From: Candidatus Thiodiazotropha sp. LNASS1
GTDB taxonomy: Bacteria; Pseudomonadota; Gammaproteobacteria; Chromatiales; Chromatiaceae
Length of the DNA: 64,000 nt
Assembly: GCF_964212655.1 (NCBI RefSeq)
Contig: NZ_OZ156465.1
Coordinates: 3,286,001 to 3,350,000 of the forward strand
Direction of reading: 5' to 3'
Shown here: positions 55,385 to 62,493 of the stretch, in pieces
Layout of the letters: each line of letters starts with the position of its first letter
Position numbering within the stretch: the stretch's first letter is position 1
Made by a program: the position numbers and the translations under genes
Notes under the pieces: generated by a model
The model's input: only the letters and a program-made list of their open reading frames with translations
Told to the model about the DNA's origin: nothing
Database searches by the model: none

Positions 55385-55445
55385 CTTTTTTCCAGCAGGA
55401 TATTGAGATGAGATTTGTTTTTGTAACTCACCGGGAAGCGTCGGC

Positions 55446-56240
55446 ATGAAACAGTATCACGATCTGATGCGCCATGTACGCGATCACGGTGTCGACAAAG
55501 AGGATAGGACAGGTACGGGAACCCGGAGTGTATTCGGTTATCAGATGCGCTTCGATCTGGATGACGGATTCCCGCTATTGACCACCAAACGCCTCCATCT
55601 ACGTTCCATAATTCATGAGCTGCTGTGGTTTTTGCAAGGCGACACCAATATCCGTTATCTGCAGGAGAACGGCGTAACCATCTGGGATGAGTGGGCGGAT
55701 GAAAATGGTGATCTGGGCCCTGTATACGGCTATCAATGGCGTTCCTGGCCGGCACCGGACGGGGGACATATCGACCAGATCAGTCAATTGATCGGGCAGA
55801 TAAGAAAAAACCCAGACTCGAGACGCCTGGTTGTCTCAGCCTGGAACCCCGCACAGGTGGAACATATGGCCCTGCCTCCCTGCCACTGCCTTTTTCAGTT
55901 CTATGTGACCGAGGGCAGGCTCTCCTGCCAGCTCTATCAGCGCAGTGCCGATATCTTTTTAGGTGTGCCGTTCAATATCGCTTCCTATGCACTGCTGACC
56001 ATGATGGTGGCCCAGGTGACCGGATTGCAGCCAGGTGAGTTTGTGCATACCTTCGGTGATGCCCATCTCTACAGCAACCACCTGGAACAGGTCGATCTCC
56101 AACTCAGCCGTGAACCCCGGAAACTGCCGAAAATGAAAATAAACCCGGCGGTGAAGTCGATTTTCGATTTCCGTTTCGAGGATTTCGAGCTGGTTGACTA
56201 CGATCCCCACCCCCATATCAAGGCGCCCGTGGCGATATAG
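55446..56240 (+). CDS. thyA: Thymidylate synthase
   Basis: 264 residues, the same length as E. coli ThyA. It methylates dUMP using 5,10-methylene-THF. [19 protein letters not shown] near residue 20, [19 protein letters not shown], catalytic Cys in [13 protein letters not shown] near 146, and [20 protein letters not shown] are present. It yields DHF that the DHFR encoded next recycles. Confidence 0.97.
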   Translation: MKQYHDLMRHVRDHGVDKEDRTGTGTRSVFGYQMRFDLDDGFPLLTTKRLHLRSIIHELLWFLQGDTNIRYLQENGVTIWDEWADENGDLGPVYGYQWRSWPAPDGGHIDQISQLIGQIRKNPDSRRLVVSAWNPAQVEHMALPPCHCLFQFYVTEGRLSCQLYQRSADIFLGVPFNIASYALLTMMVAQVTGLQPGEFVHTFGDAHLYSNHLEQVDLQLSREPRKLPKMKINPAVKSIFDFRFEDFELVDYDPHPHIKAPVAI

Positions 56241-56323
56241 TGAGTAGTCTTGAGCAAACAGCCTGCCGGATTGCAATCCCACTGCACCACACCAGTATTG
56301 ACAGTGTTGGCAGGGCAGGTTGA

Positions 56324-56821
56324 ATGAAGCCGATGATTTCCCTTATTGCAGCGGTGGCCAATAATGGTGTGATCGGGGTGGACAACGGTTTACCCTGGCG
56401 ACTGCCCGCGGATCTCCAGCATTTCAAGTCGCTGACCATGGGCAAGCCCATTATCATGGGGCGCCGTACCTGGGAGTCTCTTCCGGGTCTCCTCCCCGGA
56501 CGACGCCATATCGTCGTCACCGGTAATCGGGATTACCGGGCGGTAGGTTGTGAGCTCGTTCATTCAGTGGATGAGGCGCTGCAAGTCGCCGGTGAGGTAC
56601 CGGAAGTCATGATTGTCGGAGGCGGAGGTCTGTATCGGCAGATGCTGCCGCGTGCCAACCGCCTCTATTTGACGCGGGTCGAGGCTGATGTGACGGGAGA
56701 CGCCTTTTTTCCTGAAATAGACTGGAGTGAATGGCAAGAGGTCAGTCGTGATTCCCATCCTGCGGATGGGCGTAATCAGTTTGCCTATACCTTTATAGTA
56801 TTGAATCGCGTCAACGTTTGA
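56324..56821 (+). CDS. folA: Dihydrofolate reductase
   Basis: 165 residues. ISLIAAVANNGVIGVDNGLP with WRLPADLQHFK near residue 25 forms the substrate site (the Asp sits in LPADL), GKPIIMGRRTWESLPGLLPG the NADPH site, and MIVGGGGLYRQMLPRANRLY the C-terminal motif. An alternative ATG lies three codons in. The last 11 nt overlap the 3' end of the convergent apaH gene. Confidence 0.95.
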   Translation: MKPMISLIAAVANNGVIGVDNGLPWRLPADLQHFKSLTMGKPIIMGRRTWESLPGLLPGRRHIVVTGNRDYRAVGCELVHSVDEALQVAGEVPEVMIVGGGGLYRQMLPRANRLYLTRVEADVTGDAFFPEIDWSEWQEVSRDSHPADGRNQFAYTFIVLNRVNV

Positions 56822-57635
56822 TCGGGCAGGAGATCTGATAGGGTTTTGCCGGTTTGTTTTTACGCAGGCGCAGCGCTGTGAGCTCACCTCCCCAAAAGCA
56901 GCCGCTATCCAGACAGCAGATGTTGGCGCTCTGGCGGTAACCCAGGGTAGACCAATGGCCGAAAATGATGCGGTCATTTTTCGTCAGGCGTCCTGCTGCC
57001 TCGAACCAGGGGATCGCGCCGTTGTTCCGCGCTTCAGGGGGACCTTTCTCATTTAATGAGATACGACCGTCCCGGCTGCAATAGCGCAAACGGGTGAAAC
57101 AGTTGGTGATGAAACGGAGCCGATCCATACCATCGAGGTTCTCCGACCAAAGGTCCGGTTGATCGCCATACATGACCCGGCAGAATTTTCCGAACTTGGG
57201 GCCGCGCAGGACATTTTCCAGTTCCCGGGCACATTTCATGGCGGTGGTTAAATCCCACTGCGGCGGTAATCCGGCGTGCACCATGCTGTATCCCTTTTTT
57301 TTATGGTGGGCCATCATGGGTCTGTGACGCAGCCAATCGATCAACTCCTGCCGGTCATGCGCTTCAAGAATATCCTTAAGGCTACCGTATTTATAGTGGC
57401 TGCGATTGCCTTGGGAGAGCGCCAGCAGATGCAGGTCATGATTACCCAGTACGGTGATTGCCTGATCACCCAGTGACTTCACGAAACGAAGCACTTGCAA
57501 TGATTTGGGGCCGCGATTGACCAGATCTCCCGCAAACCAGAGCTTGTCCTTGGATGGATCGAATTGGATTTTCTCAAGCAGCCGCTGCAGCTCGTCGTAA
57601 CATCCCTGAATGTCACCAATGGCATAGATCGACAT
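56811..57635 (-). CDS. apaH: Diadenosine tetraphosphatase
   Basis: 274 residues. It splits Ap4A into two ADP. Metal motifs of the phosphoesterase family are in order: YAIGDIQGCYDELQRLL, WFAGDLVNRGPKSLQ, TVLGNHDLHLLAL, and later VHAGLPPQWD and FGHWSTLGYR. ATG 57635 overlaps the stop of the upstream membrane gene (ATGA). apaH beside folA also occurs in E. coli. Confidence 0.95.
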   Translation of the reverse strand: MSIYAIGDIQGCYDELQRLLEKIQFDPSKDKLWFAGDLVNRGPKSLQVLRFVKSLGDQAITVLGNHDLHLLALSQGNRSHYKYGSLKDILEAHDRQELIDWLRHRPMMAHHKKKGYSMVHAGLPPQWDLTTAMKCARELENVLRGPKFGKFCRVMYGDQPDLWSENLDGMDRLRFITNCFTRLRYCSRDGRISLNEKGPPEARNNGAIPWFEAAGRLTKNDRIIFGHWSTLGYRQSANICCLDSGCFWGGELTALRLRKNKPAKPYQISCPIKR

Positions 57636-58258
57636 CAGATCGCCCCGAGTCGAAACAGTTGCCTGTCGTGAATTTTAACCAGCAGGAGCTGGGCGCAGAT
57701 GGCGCCGATAAGAGCCAGAAACATATCCGTCTGGGTGTCCCATGGATCGCCCTGGGTGCCCAGAAACGCCTCTGCTGCCTGTTCACTCATCAGTGCCACC
57801 CACCACTCGATCAGCTCATAGAATGCACTGAAAGCGAGACAGAAACAGACACAGAGAAAAAACAGCCAACGACCTGGTTTCAAGGGTGAGCGTCGCAACA
57901 ATATCTCCCGCGCCAGCATGGCGGGTACGAATCCCTGAAAAAAATGTCCAATCCGGTCGTAGTGGTTGCGCGACAGTTCATAGCTGTCTCTGAGCCAGTT
58001 GAACAGGGGCACCTCGGCATAGGTGTAGTATCCGCCGATGATCAGTATGACGGCATGAAGCGCAAGCAGACGGTAGACCAGGATGGTCAAGGGAAAGCCT
58101 TGCCGGGTGTAATAGAGGAGTGGCAATCCGATCATGACGGGCAGGGTTTCCAGAAACCAGGTATAGCGGTCAGCGACCGGGTCGAGGCCGCTGAGAATGA
58201 GCAGCGAGGCAACACCGCCACCTAACCAAAGCAGTTCACTTTGAGCTTGCAGAGCCAT
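57635..58258 (-). CDS. DUF2238 (YjdF-like) membrane protein
   Basis: 207 residues with six hydrophobic helices. LLSGLDPVADRYTWFLETLP, YTYAEVPLFNWLRDSYELSR, NHYDRIGHFFQGFVPAMLAR and FYELIEWWVALMSEQAAEAF, then GTQGDPWDTQTDMFLALIGA, are strongly typical of the family. His, Asp and Glu conserved within the membrane suggest an enzyme or transporter, but function is not known. It is coupled to apaH. Confidence 0.88.
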   Translation of the reverse strand: MALQAQSELLWLGGGVASLLILSGLDPVADRYTWFLETLPVMIGLPLLYYTRQGFPLTILVYRLLALHAVILIIGGYYTYAEVPLFNWLRDSYELSRNHYDRIGHFFQGFVPAMLAREILLRRSPLKPGRWLFFLCVCFCLAFSAFYELIEWWVALMSEQAAEAFLGTQGDPWDTQTDMFLALIGAICAQLLLVKIHDRQLFRLGAI

Positions 58259-58307
58259 GGTTACCTATACTATGTGGTTCGATTACAGATCAGTCGGTTG
58301 TTGTTTC

Positions 58308-58691
58308 TTAATGAAGACTGCCCGGACGGGCGAGGGAGAAGGGCGGTATCAGGGCGTCGAAATGGTTGCCCTGGCCATCGATCATGTCATAGCTCCCCTG
58401 CATACTGCCTACTGGCGTGTCGAGAACGGTACCGCTGGTGTAGCGGAAGGTTTCACCGGGATTGAGTTGGGGCTGTTCGCCCACCACGCCCTCACCTCGG
58501 ACCTCCTGCACCTTGCCGTTGGCGTCAGTGATGATCCAATGCCGGTTCAACAGGCGCGCACTCGATTGACCGTCGTTTCGTATGGTTATGGTGTAAGAGA
58601 AGACAAAGCGATCTTCATTGGGGATTGATTGCGATTCCACGTAACGGGTTTCGACCTGAACATCAATCTGGTGCTGTGATTCCTTATCCAT
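58308..58691 (-). CDS. apaG: ApaG protein
   Basis: 127 residues from ATG 58691, which aligns with E. coli ApaG (125); in-frame ATGs at 58718 and 58769 lengthen the N-terminus without family support. A beta-sandwich fold: RFVFSYTITIRNDGQSSARL, NRHWIITDANGKVQEVRGEG, VVGEQPQLNPGETFRYTSGT and VGSMQGSYDMIDGQGNHFDA. Role in metal or stress response is uncertain. apaG stays near apaH as in enterics. Confidence 0.93.
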   Translation of the reverse strand: MDKESQHQIDVQVETRYVESQSIPNEDRFVFSYTITIRNDGQSSARLLNRHWIITDANGKVQEVRGEGVVGEQPQLNPGETFRYTSGTVLDTPVGSMQGSYDMIDGQGNHFDALIPPFSLARPGSLH

Positions 58692-58833
58692 ATATACGTG
58701 TTGACTCTGCTCTGGCATGTTTACGACTTCATATACTGCAAGGTTACTGAGGGGATGGATTGAGTGCAATGGGTTAAGAATTAAATGCCGGTGCCGATAT
58801 TGGGGTTAAGTTACCAATTTAGAGTGTCAGCGA

Positions 58834-59307
58834 GTGAGAAACGTAAGTTTGACAGTCCTGCTGCTGTTGTTCAGCTCCGTCTGCTGGTCGGCGGAATCAA
58901 CACAACAATCCCAGGCGCTGGTTTCAGCCGCCATGTTGGGGGATGTCGTTCGCATTAATGATCTTCTGGCGCAGGGTGTCGATGCCAACGGCACCAATCC
59001 TTCCGGCAGGACTCCCCTGCATATCGCGGCCTTCAACGGCAACCTGAAGAGCGTCAAGGCGCTCCTGGCCGCGGGTGCGGATCCCAACCTGGCGGATAGC
59101 AGAGGGATTACCCCGATTATGGAGGCGTCGGCATTTGGACATCTCGAGATTGTACGTTTGTTGTTGCAACGTGGTGTCGATGTGAACGCCTCTGATCAGG
59201 CGGGTAATACCGCCCTTGGTCTGTCGAACAGGGGTAAGCACGAAAAGGTGTCCGCCCTGCTTACTGAAATGGGTGCTATGGAGAGTCAGGATAAGGATGC
59301 CAAGTAG
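58834..59307 (+). CDS. Periplasmic ankyrin-repeat protein
   Basis: 157 residues, start GTG 58834. A signal peptide (VSLTVLLLLFSSVCWSA) precedes four ankyrin repeats from about residue 30 to 150, for example GRTPLHIAAFNGNLKSVKAL and GITPIMEASAFGHLEIVRLL. AnkB-like periplasmic proteins in Pseudomonas support catalase activity; here the partner is unknown. It is divergent from apaG. Confidence 0.82.
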   Translation: MRNVSLTVLLLLFSSVCWSAESTQQSQALVSAAMLGDVVRINDLLAQGVDANGTNPSGRTPLHIAAFNGNLKSVKALLAAGADPNLADSRGITPIMEASAFGHLEIVRLLLQRGVDVNASDQAGNTALGLSNRGKHEKVSALLTEMGAMESQDKDAK

Positions 59308-59462
59308 TGCTGTCTGGCAGATTGGTTTGATACTGATCAGTGTTTAGTAAGTAAAAGGATAAAGTGGCTGAATATTGAACAGTAACGTGAACAGGGTCTA
59401 AGTTAAGCTGGAAAACTACACGAATAATCTTAATTAAGTTATTGAATAGGCTTGTAAGGTAA

Positions 59463-59624
59463 ATGAACAGACATCATCAACATCGTAAACCGGACTTCTT
59501 CGCCGTGGTCGTGGTGTTGGTCATGATCGGCTTTGGTCTGACATTGGCAGTACAAGTCAGTTTGGTTGATCGGCATCAGGTCGTGGACAGCGAGGTCACC
59601 GAGGTTGTACCCAAGGCGGGTTAG
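59463..59624 (+). CDS. Small single-pass membrane protein
   Basis: 53 residues, with TAAGGTAA just before ATG 59463. A basic, His-rich N-terminus (NRHHQHRKPDF) is followed by one helix (AVVVVLVMIGFGLTLAVQVS) and a short acidic tail ending VVPKAG. The orientation predicted is N-terminus inside. It ends 16 bp from the convergent coq7 stop. Not a known family. Confidence 0.65.
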   Translation: MNRHHQHRKPDFFAVVVVLVMIGFGLTLAVQVSLVDRHQVVDSEVTEVVPKAG

Positions 59625-59639
59625 AAAACACCGCCGGCC

Positions 59640-60284
59640 TCAGAGATAGAACACCGATTTAGTCATCAATTTCGACGTCACTTTCATTGCAGCTTTGATG
59701 GGTGCGGGCAGATTCGCCCCGCCAGCCTCGAGCGCCACCGTTGCATGGTGGATCTCGTCCTCTTTCATCTGCTCGAGTATGGCAAGGCTCTTCTGATCCT
59801 GTGCCGGAATGCGTTGCATATGGTCATTCAAATGGGCCTCAACCTGATGTTCGGTCTCCGCCACGAAGCCAAGACTCCATTTGTCACCGGCCAGTCCCGC
59901 GGCTGCGCCGATCATGAATGAACCGGCATACCAGAAAGGGTTGAGCAGACTCTTCCGGTTATCCAATTCGTTGAGGCGGGTTTCACACCAGGCCAGGTGG
60001 TCATTCTCCTCTTGTGCCGCACGCTCCATGGTAGCGCGGATTTGCGGCAGTTTCGCTGTCAATGCCTGTCCCTGATAGAGGGCCTGGGCGCAAACCTCGC
60101 CGGTATGGTTGATCCTCATCAGGCGTGCAGCCAGATCCCGTTCCTGTTCGCTCATCTCCGCTTCATTGATGGTCTCGGCCGGATTGGCGCGCTCAGTCAC
60201 CTGAGGCCGTCCGAACAGGGTGCGCAGGGCGCTGTCGATGCCGATCATGAAGTGGTCGGCGGAATTGAATCTTCGCTCTTTCAT
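59640..60284 (-). CDS. coq7: Demethoxyubiquinone hydroxylase, Coq7 family
   Basis: 214 residues. A di-iron enzyme for C6 hydroxylation in ubiquinone synthesis, replacing UbiF. Iron ligands lie in NHTGEVCAQALYQGQ (Glu), EENDHLAWCETRL (Glu/His), ETEHQVEAHLNDHM and EDEIHHATVALEAGG. Repeat copy 4 begins only 3 bp before the start codon, so AGGCCCTAGG of the repeat end is the only possible ribosome site. Confidence 0.93.
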   Translation of the reverse strand: MKERRFNSADHFMIGIDSALRTLFGRPQVTERANPAETINEAEMSEQERDLAARLMRINHTGEVCAQALYQGQALTAKLPQIRATMERAAQEENDHLAWCETRLNELDNRKSLLNPFWYAGSFMIGAAAGLAGDKWSLGFVAETEHQVEAHLNDHMQRIPAQDQKSLAILEQMKEDEIHHATVALEAGGANLPAPIKAAMKVTSKLMTKSVFYL

Positions 60285-60287
60285 CCT

Positions 60288-60555
60288 AGGGCCTGTTAAC
60301 GCTCATCCAATCGGCTCTGCTGGGACTATTTTTGTCCAGCAAGGCAGCAGCATGAGCGATGTGTATGTGTTCTACATGAGTGAATGATAACGCAGCTGGG
60401 CGGAAAAATAGACCCAGCCCTTCGGGTTGCGCCTGAAAAAGCGCCACTCGGCGTTGCTCGTCGTTTATTTGGAGTTACCAAACCTCTCTCCTCGCGCCTT
60501 GATTGGCGTTTTTTCAGGCGCAACAGAGCCGATTGGATGAGCATTAACAGGCCCT
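60288..60555. repeat. Palindromic repeat family A, copy 4 (268 bp)
   Basis: Ends AGGGCCTGTTAACGCTCATC and GATGAGCATTAACAGGCCCT. The interior is collinear with copy 1 and differs by scattered substitutions; the two share the long run around TCGGCGTTGCTCGTCG and TTTGGAGT. The outer stem reads GCGCCTGAAAAAGCGCCA / TTGGCGTTTTTTCAGGCGC, with paired changes relative to copy 1 (GGGCC to GCGCC). It lies between coq7 and glcF. Confidence 0.88.
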
Positions 60556-60614
60556 GAAAACATAGCTTTTTTCTTCAATGGGATACAGCTGTAGTCAGTA
60601 ATCCTTTTAGCGCA

Positions 60615-61844
60615 TCAGCCGGGCCATTGTCGATAGATAAGCTCGATAGGGTGCATGACCCGGACCTGTAGCCCGGCATCAGCGATGAGCTGGCGCAACT
60701 GCATTGCGCAGCCCGTATTGCTGGTGACGAGGATATCGACTTGGCCGGCTTGTAATTTTTCGATTTTCGCCTCACCCAATGTGGTTGAGAGTGAAGGTTG
60801 GGTGAATATATAACTCCCTGCCGCACCGCAGCAGACGCTATTGTCTGCCAATGGAAAGATCTCAGCCTGAGGGATTCTCTGCAGCAGCCTCATGCCGCCG
60901 TCATCACGACTGCTGCATGGGGTATGCACTGCAACTCTACCCGCATAGGGTTTCAGGGTGGGTATCTCCGTATCCGGCAGGGAAAGCAGGAGATCCGTCA
61001 GGCTGACTACAGGGATTTCACTGGCCTGCTGCTCCTGTAATTCAAGCTCACACGCGCTGGCCAGGGTAACCAGGGCTCGGGCATGGCTCCTTGCGGTTTG
61101 TTGCCGATTGGTCGAGCAGTATCGCTCCGCGCTCTCTTCAAATCCGTTGTGGCGATGTATGGCGCCGCAGCAACACTGCGTCTGCGGTATTTCGACCGCA
61201 TAGCCAAGCCGGCGCAGCAGCGCCATAGCGCTTTCGAGGAGGGTCTGCTCCACCTGGGTGGAAACACAGCCGGTGAAAAGCTGTACCAGTCTTCCCTTGG
61301 GCAGGTCAGCGGGATAGAATCCGGCCTGGATGACGGCCGCGCCAGTGAGTTGTCCGCCCAGTTCTGGCAGACGTCTGTATCTGTCAGGCAGCAAGGCGGT
61401 AATCAATTGTGTAACCCCCAACTGTTTCACTAACCGGTAAAGTCGACTGATGCGTGCCAGTCGTTTCGGCTCTGTCAACTGAGTAAAGAGCCACCGCAAG
61501 AATGGTCTGCCTCGCTTGCGTCTGGCGATGAGGCTGCGGCTGGCATCCAGCAGTTGACCGTATCTCACCCCGGACGGGCAGGCGGTTTCACAACGGCGAC
61601 ACCCCAGGCAGCGGTCAAGGTGGGTCTCGGCGGCTGTGTCGAGATCGAGCTCACCCTCAGCCAGGGCCTGCATCAGGCTGATGCGGCCACGGGGCGAGTC
61701 AGCCTCGTTGGCAAGCAGCTGATAGGTCGGGCATTCGGGGAGGCAGAGGCCGCACTTTACACAGCGGTCCGCTTCGGTCAGCAGCTGATCAGGGGTCACG
61801 GTTAGATTGCGCGGGGCCGGAATTGATGAAACAGGCTCTATCAT
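60615..61844 (-). CDS. glcF: Glycolate oxidase iron-sulfur subunit
   Basis: 409 residues from ATG 61844; an in-frame ATG at 61868 is equally open. Two 4Fe-4S motifs, CVKCGLCLPECPTY near 30 and CLGCRRCETACPSG near 80, are followed by two CCG domains (QTQCCCGAIHRHNGF and DNSVCCGAAGSYIF). With GlcD/GlcE it oxidises glycolate to glyoxylate and passes electrons to quinone. glcD and glcE are not in the window, so they may lie elsewhere; lactate-type LutA paralogues are shorter. Confidence 0.9.
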   Translation of the reverse strand: MIEPVSSIPAPRNLTVTPDQLLTEADRCVKCGLCLPECPTYQLLANEADSPRGRISLMQALAEGELDLDTAAETHLDRCLGCRRCETACPSGVRYGQLLDASRSLIARRKRGRPFLRWLFTQLTEPKRLARISRLYRLVKQLGVTQLITALLPDRYRRLPELGGQLTGAAVIQAGFYPADLPKGRLVQLFTGCVSTQVEQTLLESAMALLRRLGYAVEIPQTQCCCGAIHRHNGFEESAERYCSTNRQQTARSHARALVTLASACELELQEQQASEIPVVSLTDLLLSLPDTEIPTLKPYAGRVAVHTPCSSRDDGGMRLLQRIPQAEIFPLADNSVCCGAAGSYIFTQPSLSTTLGEAKIEKLQAGQVDILVTSNTGCAMQLRQLIADAGLQVRVMHPIELIYRQWPG

Positions 61845-61900
61845 AACGGTTAATCGTCGTTGTATCATCGCCCGTGTGTCTTAAAGACTTTATTTGATCC

Positions 61901-62212
61901 ATGTCCTACTATCGCCACCATCTTTTCTTTTGTGTCAATGAGCGTACCGATGGCCGTCCCTGTTGTGCCCAGCATGGGGCAAAGTCGATGCGTGACTACA
62001 TGAAAGGTCGGGTCAAGGCGCTGGGGCTTACCGGGCCTGGCGGTGTCAGGGTCAATACCGCAGGCTGCCTCGATCGATGCGACAAGGGGCCTGTGCTGGT
62101 GGTCTACCCCGAGGCGGTCTGGTATACCTTTGTCGACCACGAAGACCTGGACGAGATCCTGCAATCCCATCTGATCGAGGGCAAGGTGGTCGAACGCCTG
62201 CTGGTGGGTTGA
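61901..62212 (+). CDS. Thioredoxin-like [2Fe-2S] ferredoxin
   Basis: 103 residues. HHLFFCVNERTDGRPCCAQH has two of the ligand cysteines and VNTAGCLDRCDKGPVLVVYP the others, the spacing of the thioredoxin-fold [2Fe-2S] family. It likely carries electrons; the partner is unknown. It is divergent from glcF with 56 bp between. Confidence 0.9.
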   Translation: MSYYRHHLFFCVNERTDGRPCCAQHGAKSMRDYMKGRVKALGLTGPGGVRVNTAGCLDRCDKGPVLVVYPEAVWYTFVDHEDLDEILQSHLIEGKVVERLLVG

Positions 62213-62493
62213 TTATCGGCGGTGACCGATATGTGATTCCTGTCAGGATTGTATGATTCATTGCTAAAGAGGCGGGGAGAGCTGCCGCTAGTTTACTGAC
62301 GCCGTGGTCGTAGGATCATAGCTGGTTTTTGGTTCCTTGATAAAAGCGTGAAGTGCGTCGGTATCGGGGAGAAAAAACAACCGGGTGATTGCTTATAATC
62401 ACTTGCAATACCCGATTGATTGTATACTATTAAGAAATTAGTCTAAGTTTCTGCCCTTAATGGTCTGTTTCCTATGGGATTTTGGAGTTTGCC
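62213..62493. other. Intergenic region before the lipoprotein
   Basis: 281 bp. TATAAT at 62394-62399 and TATACT at 62423-62428 with TTGCAA at 62403 are possible promoter pieces, but none has a good pair at normal spacing. TTTTGGAGTTTGCC just upstream of 62494 contains GGAG as ribosome site. Confidence 0.35.
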
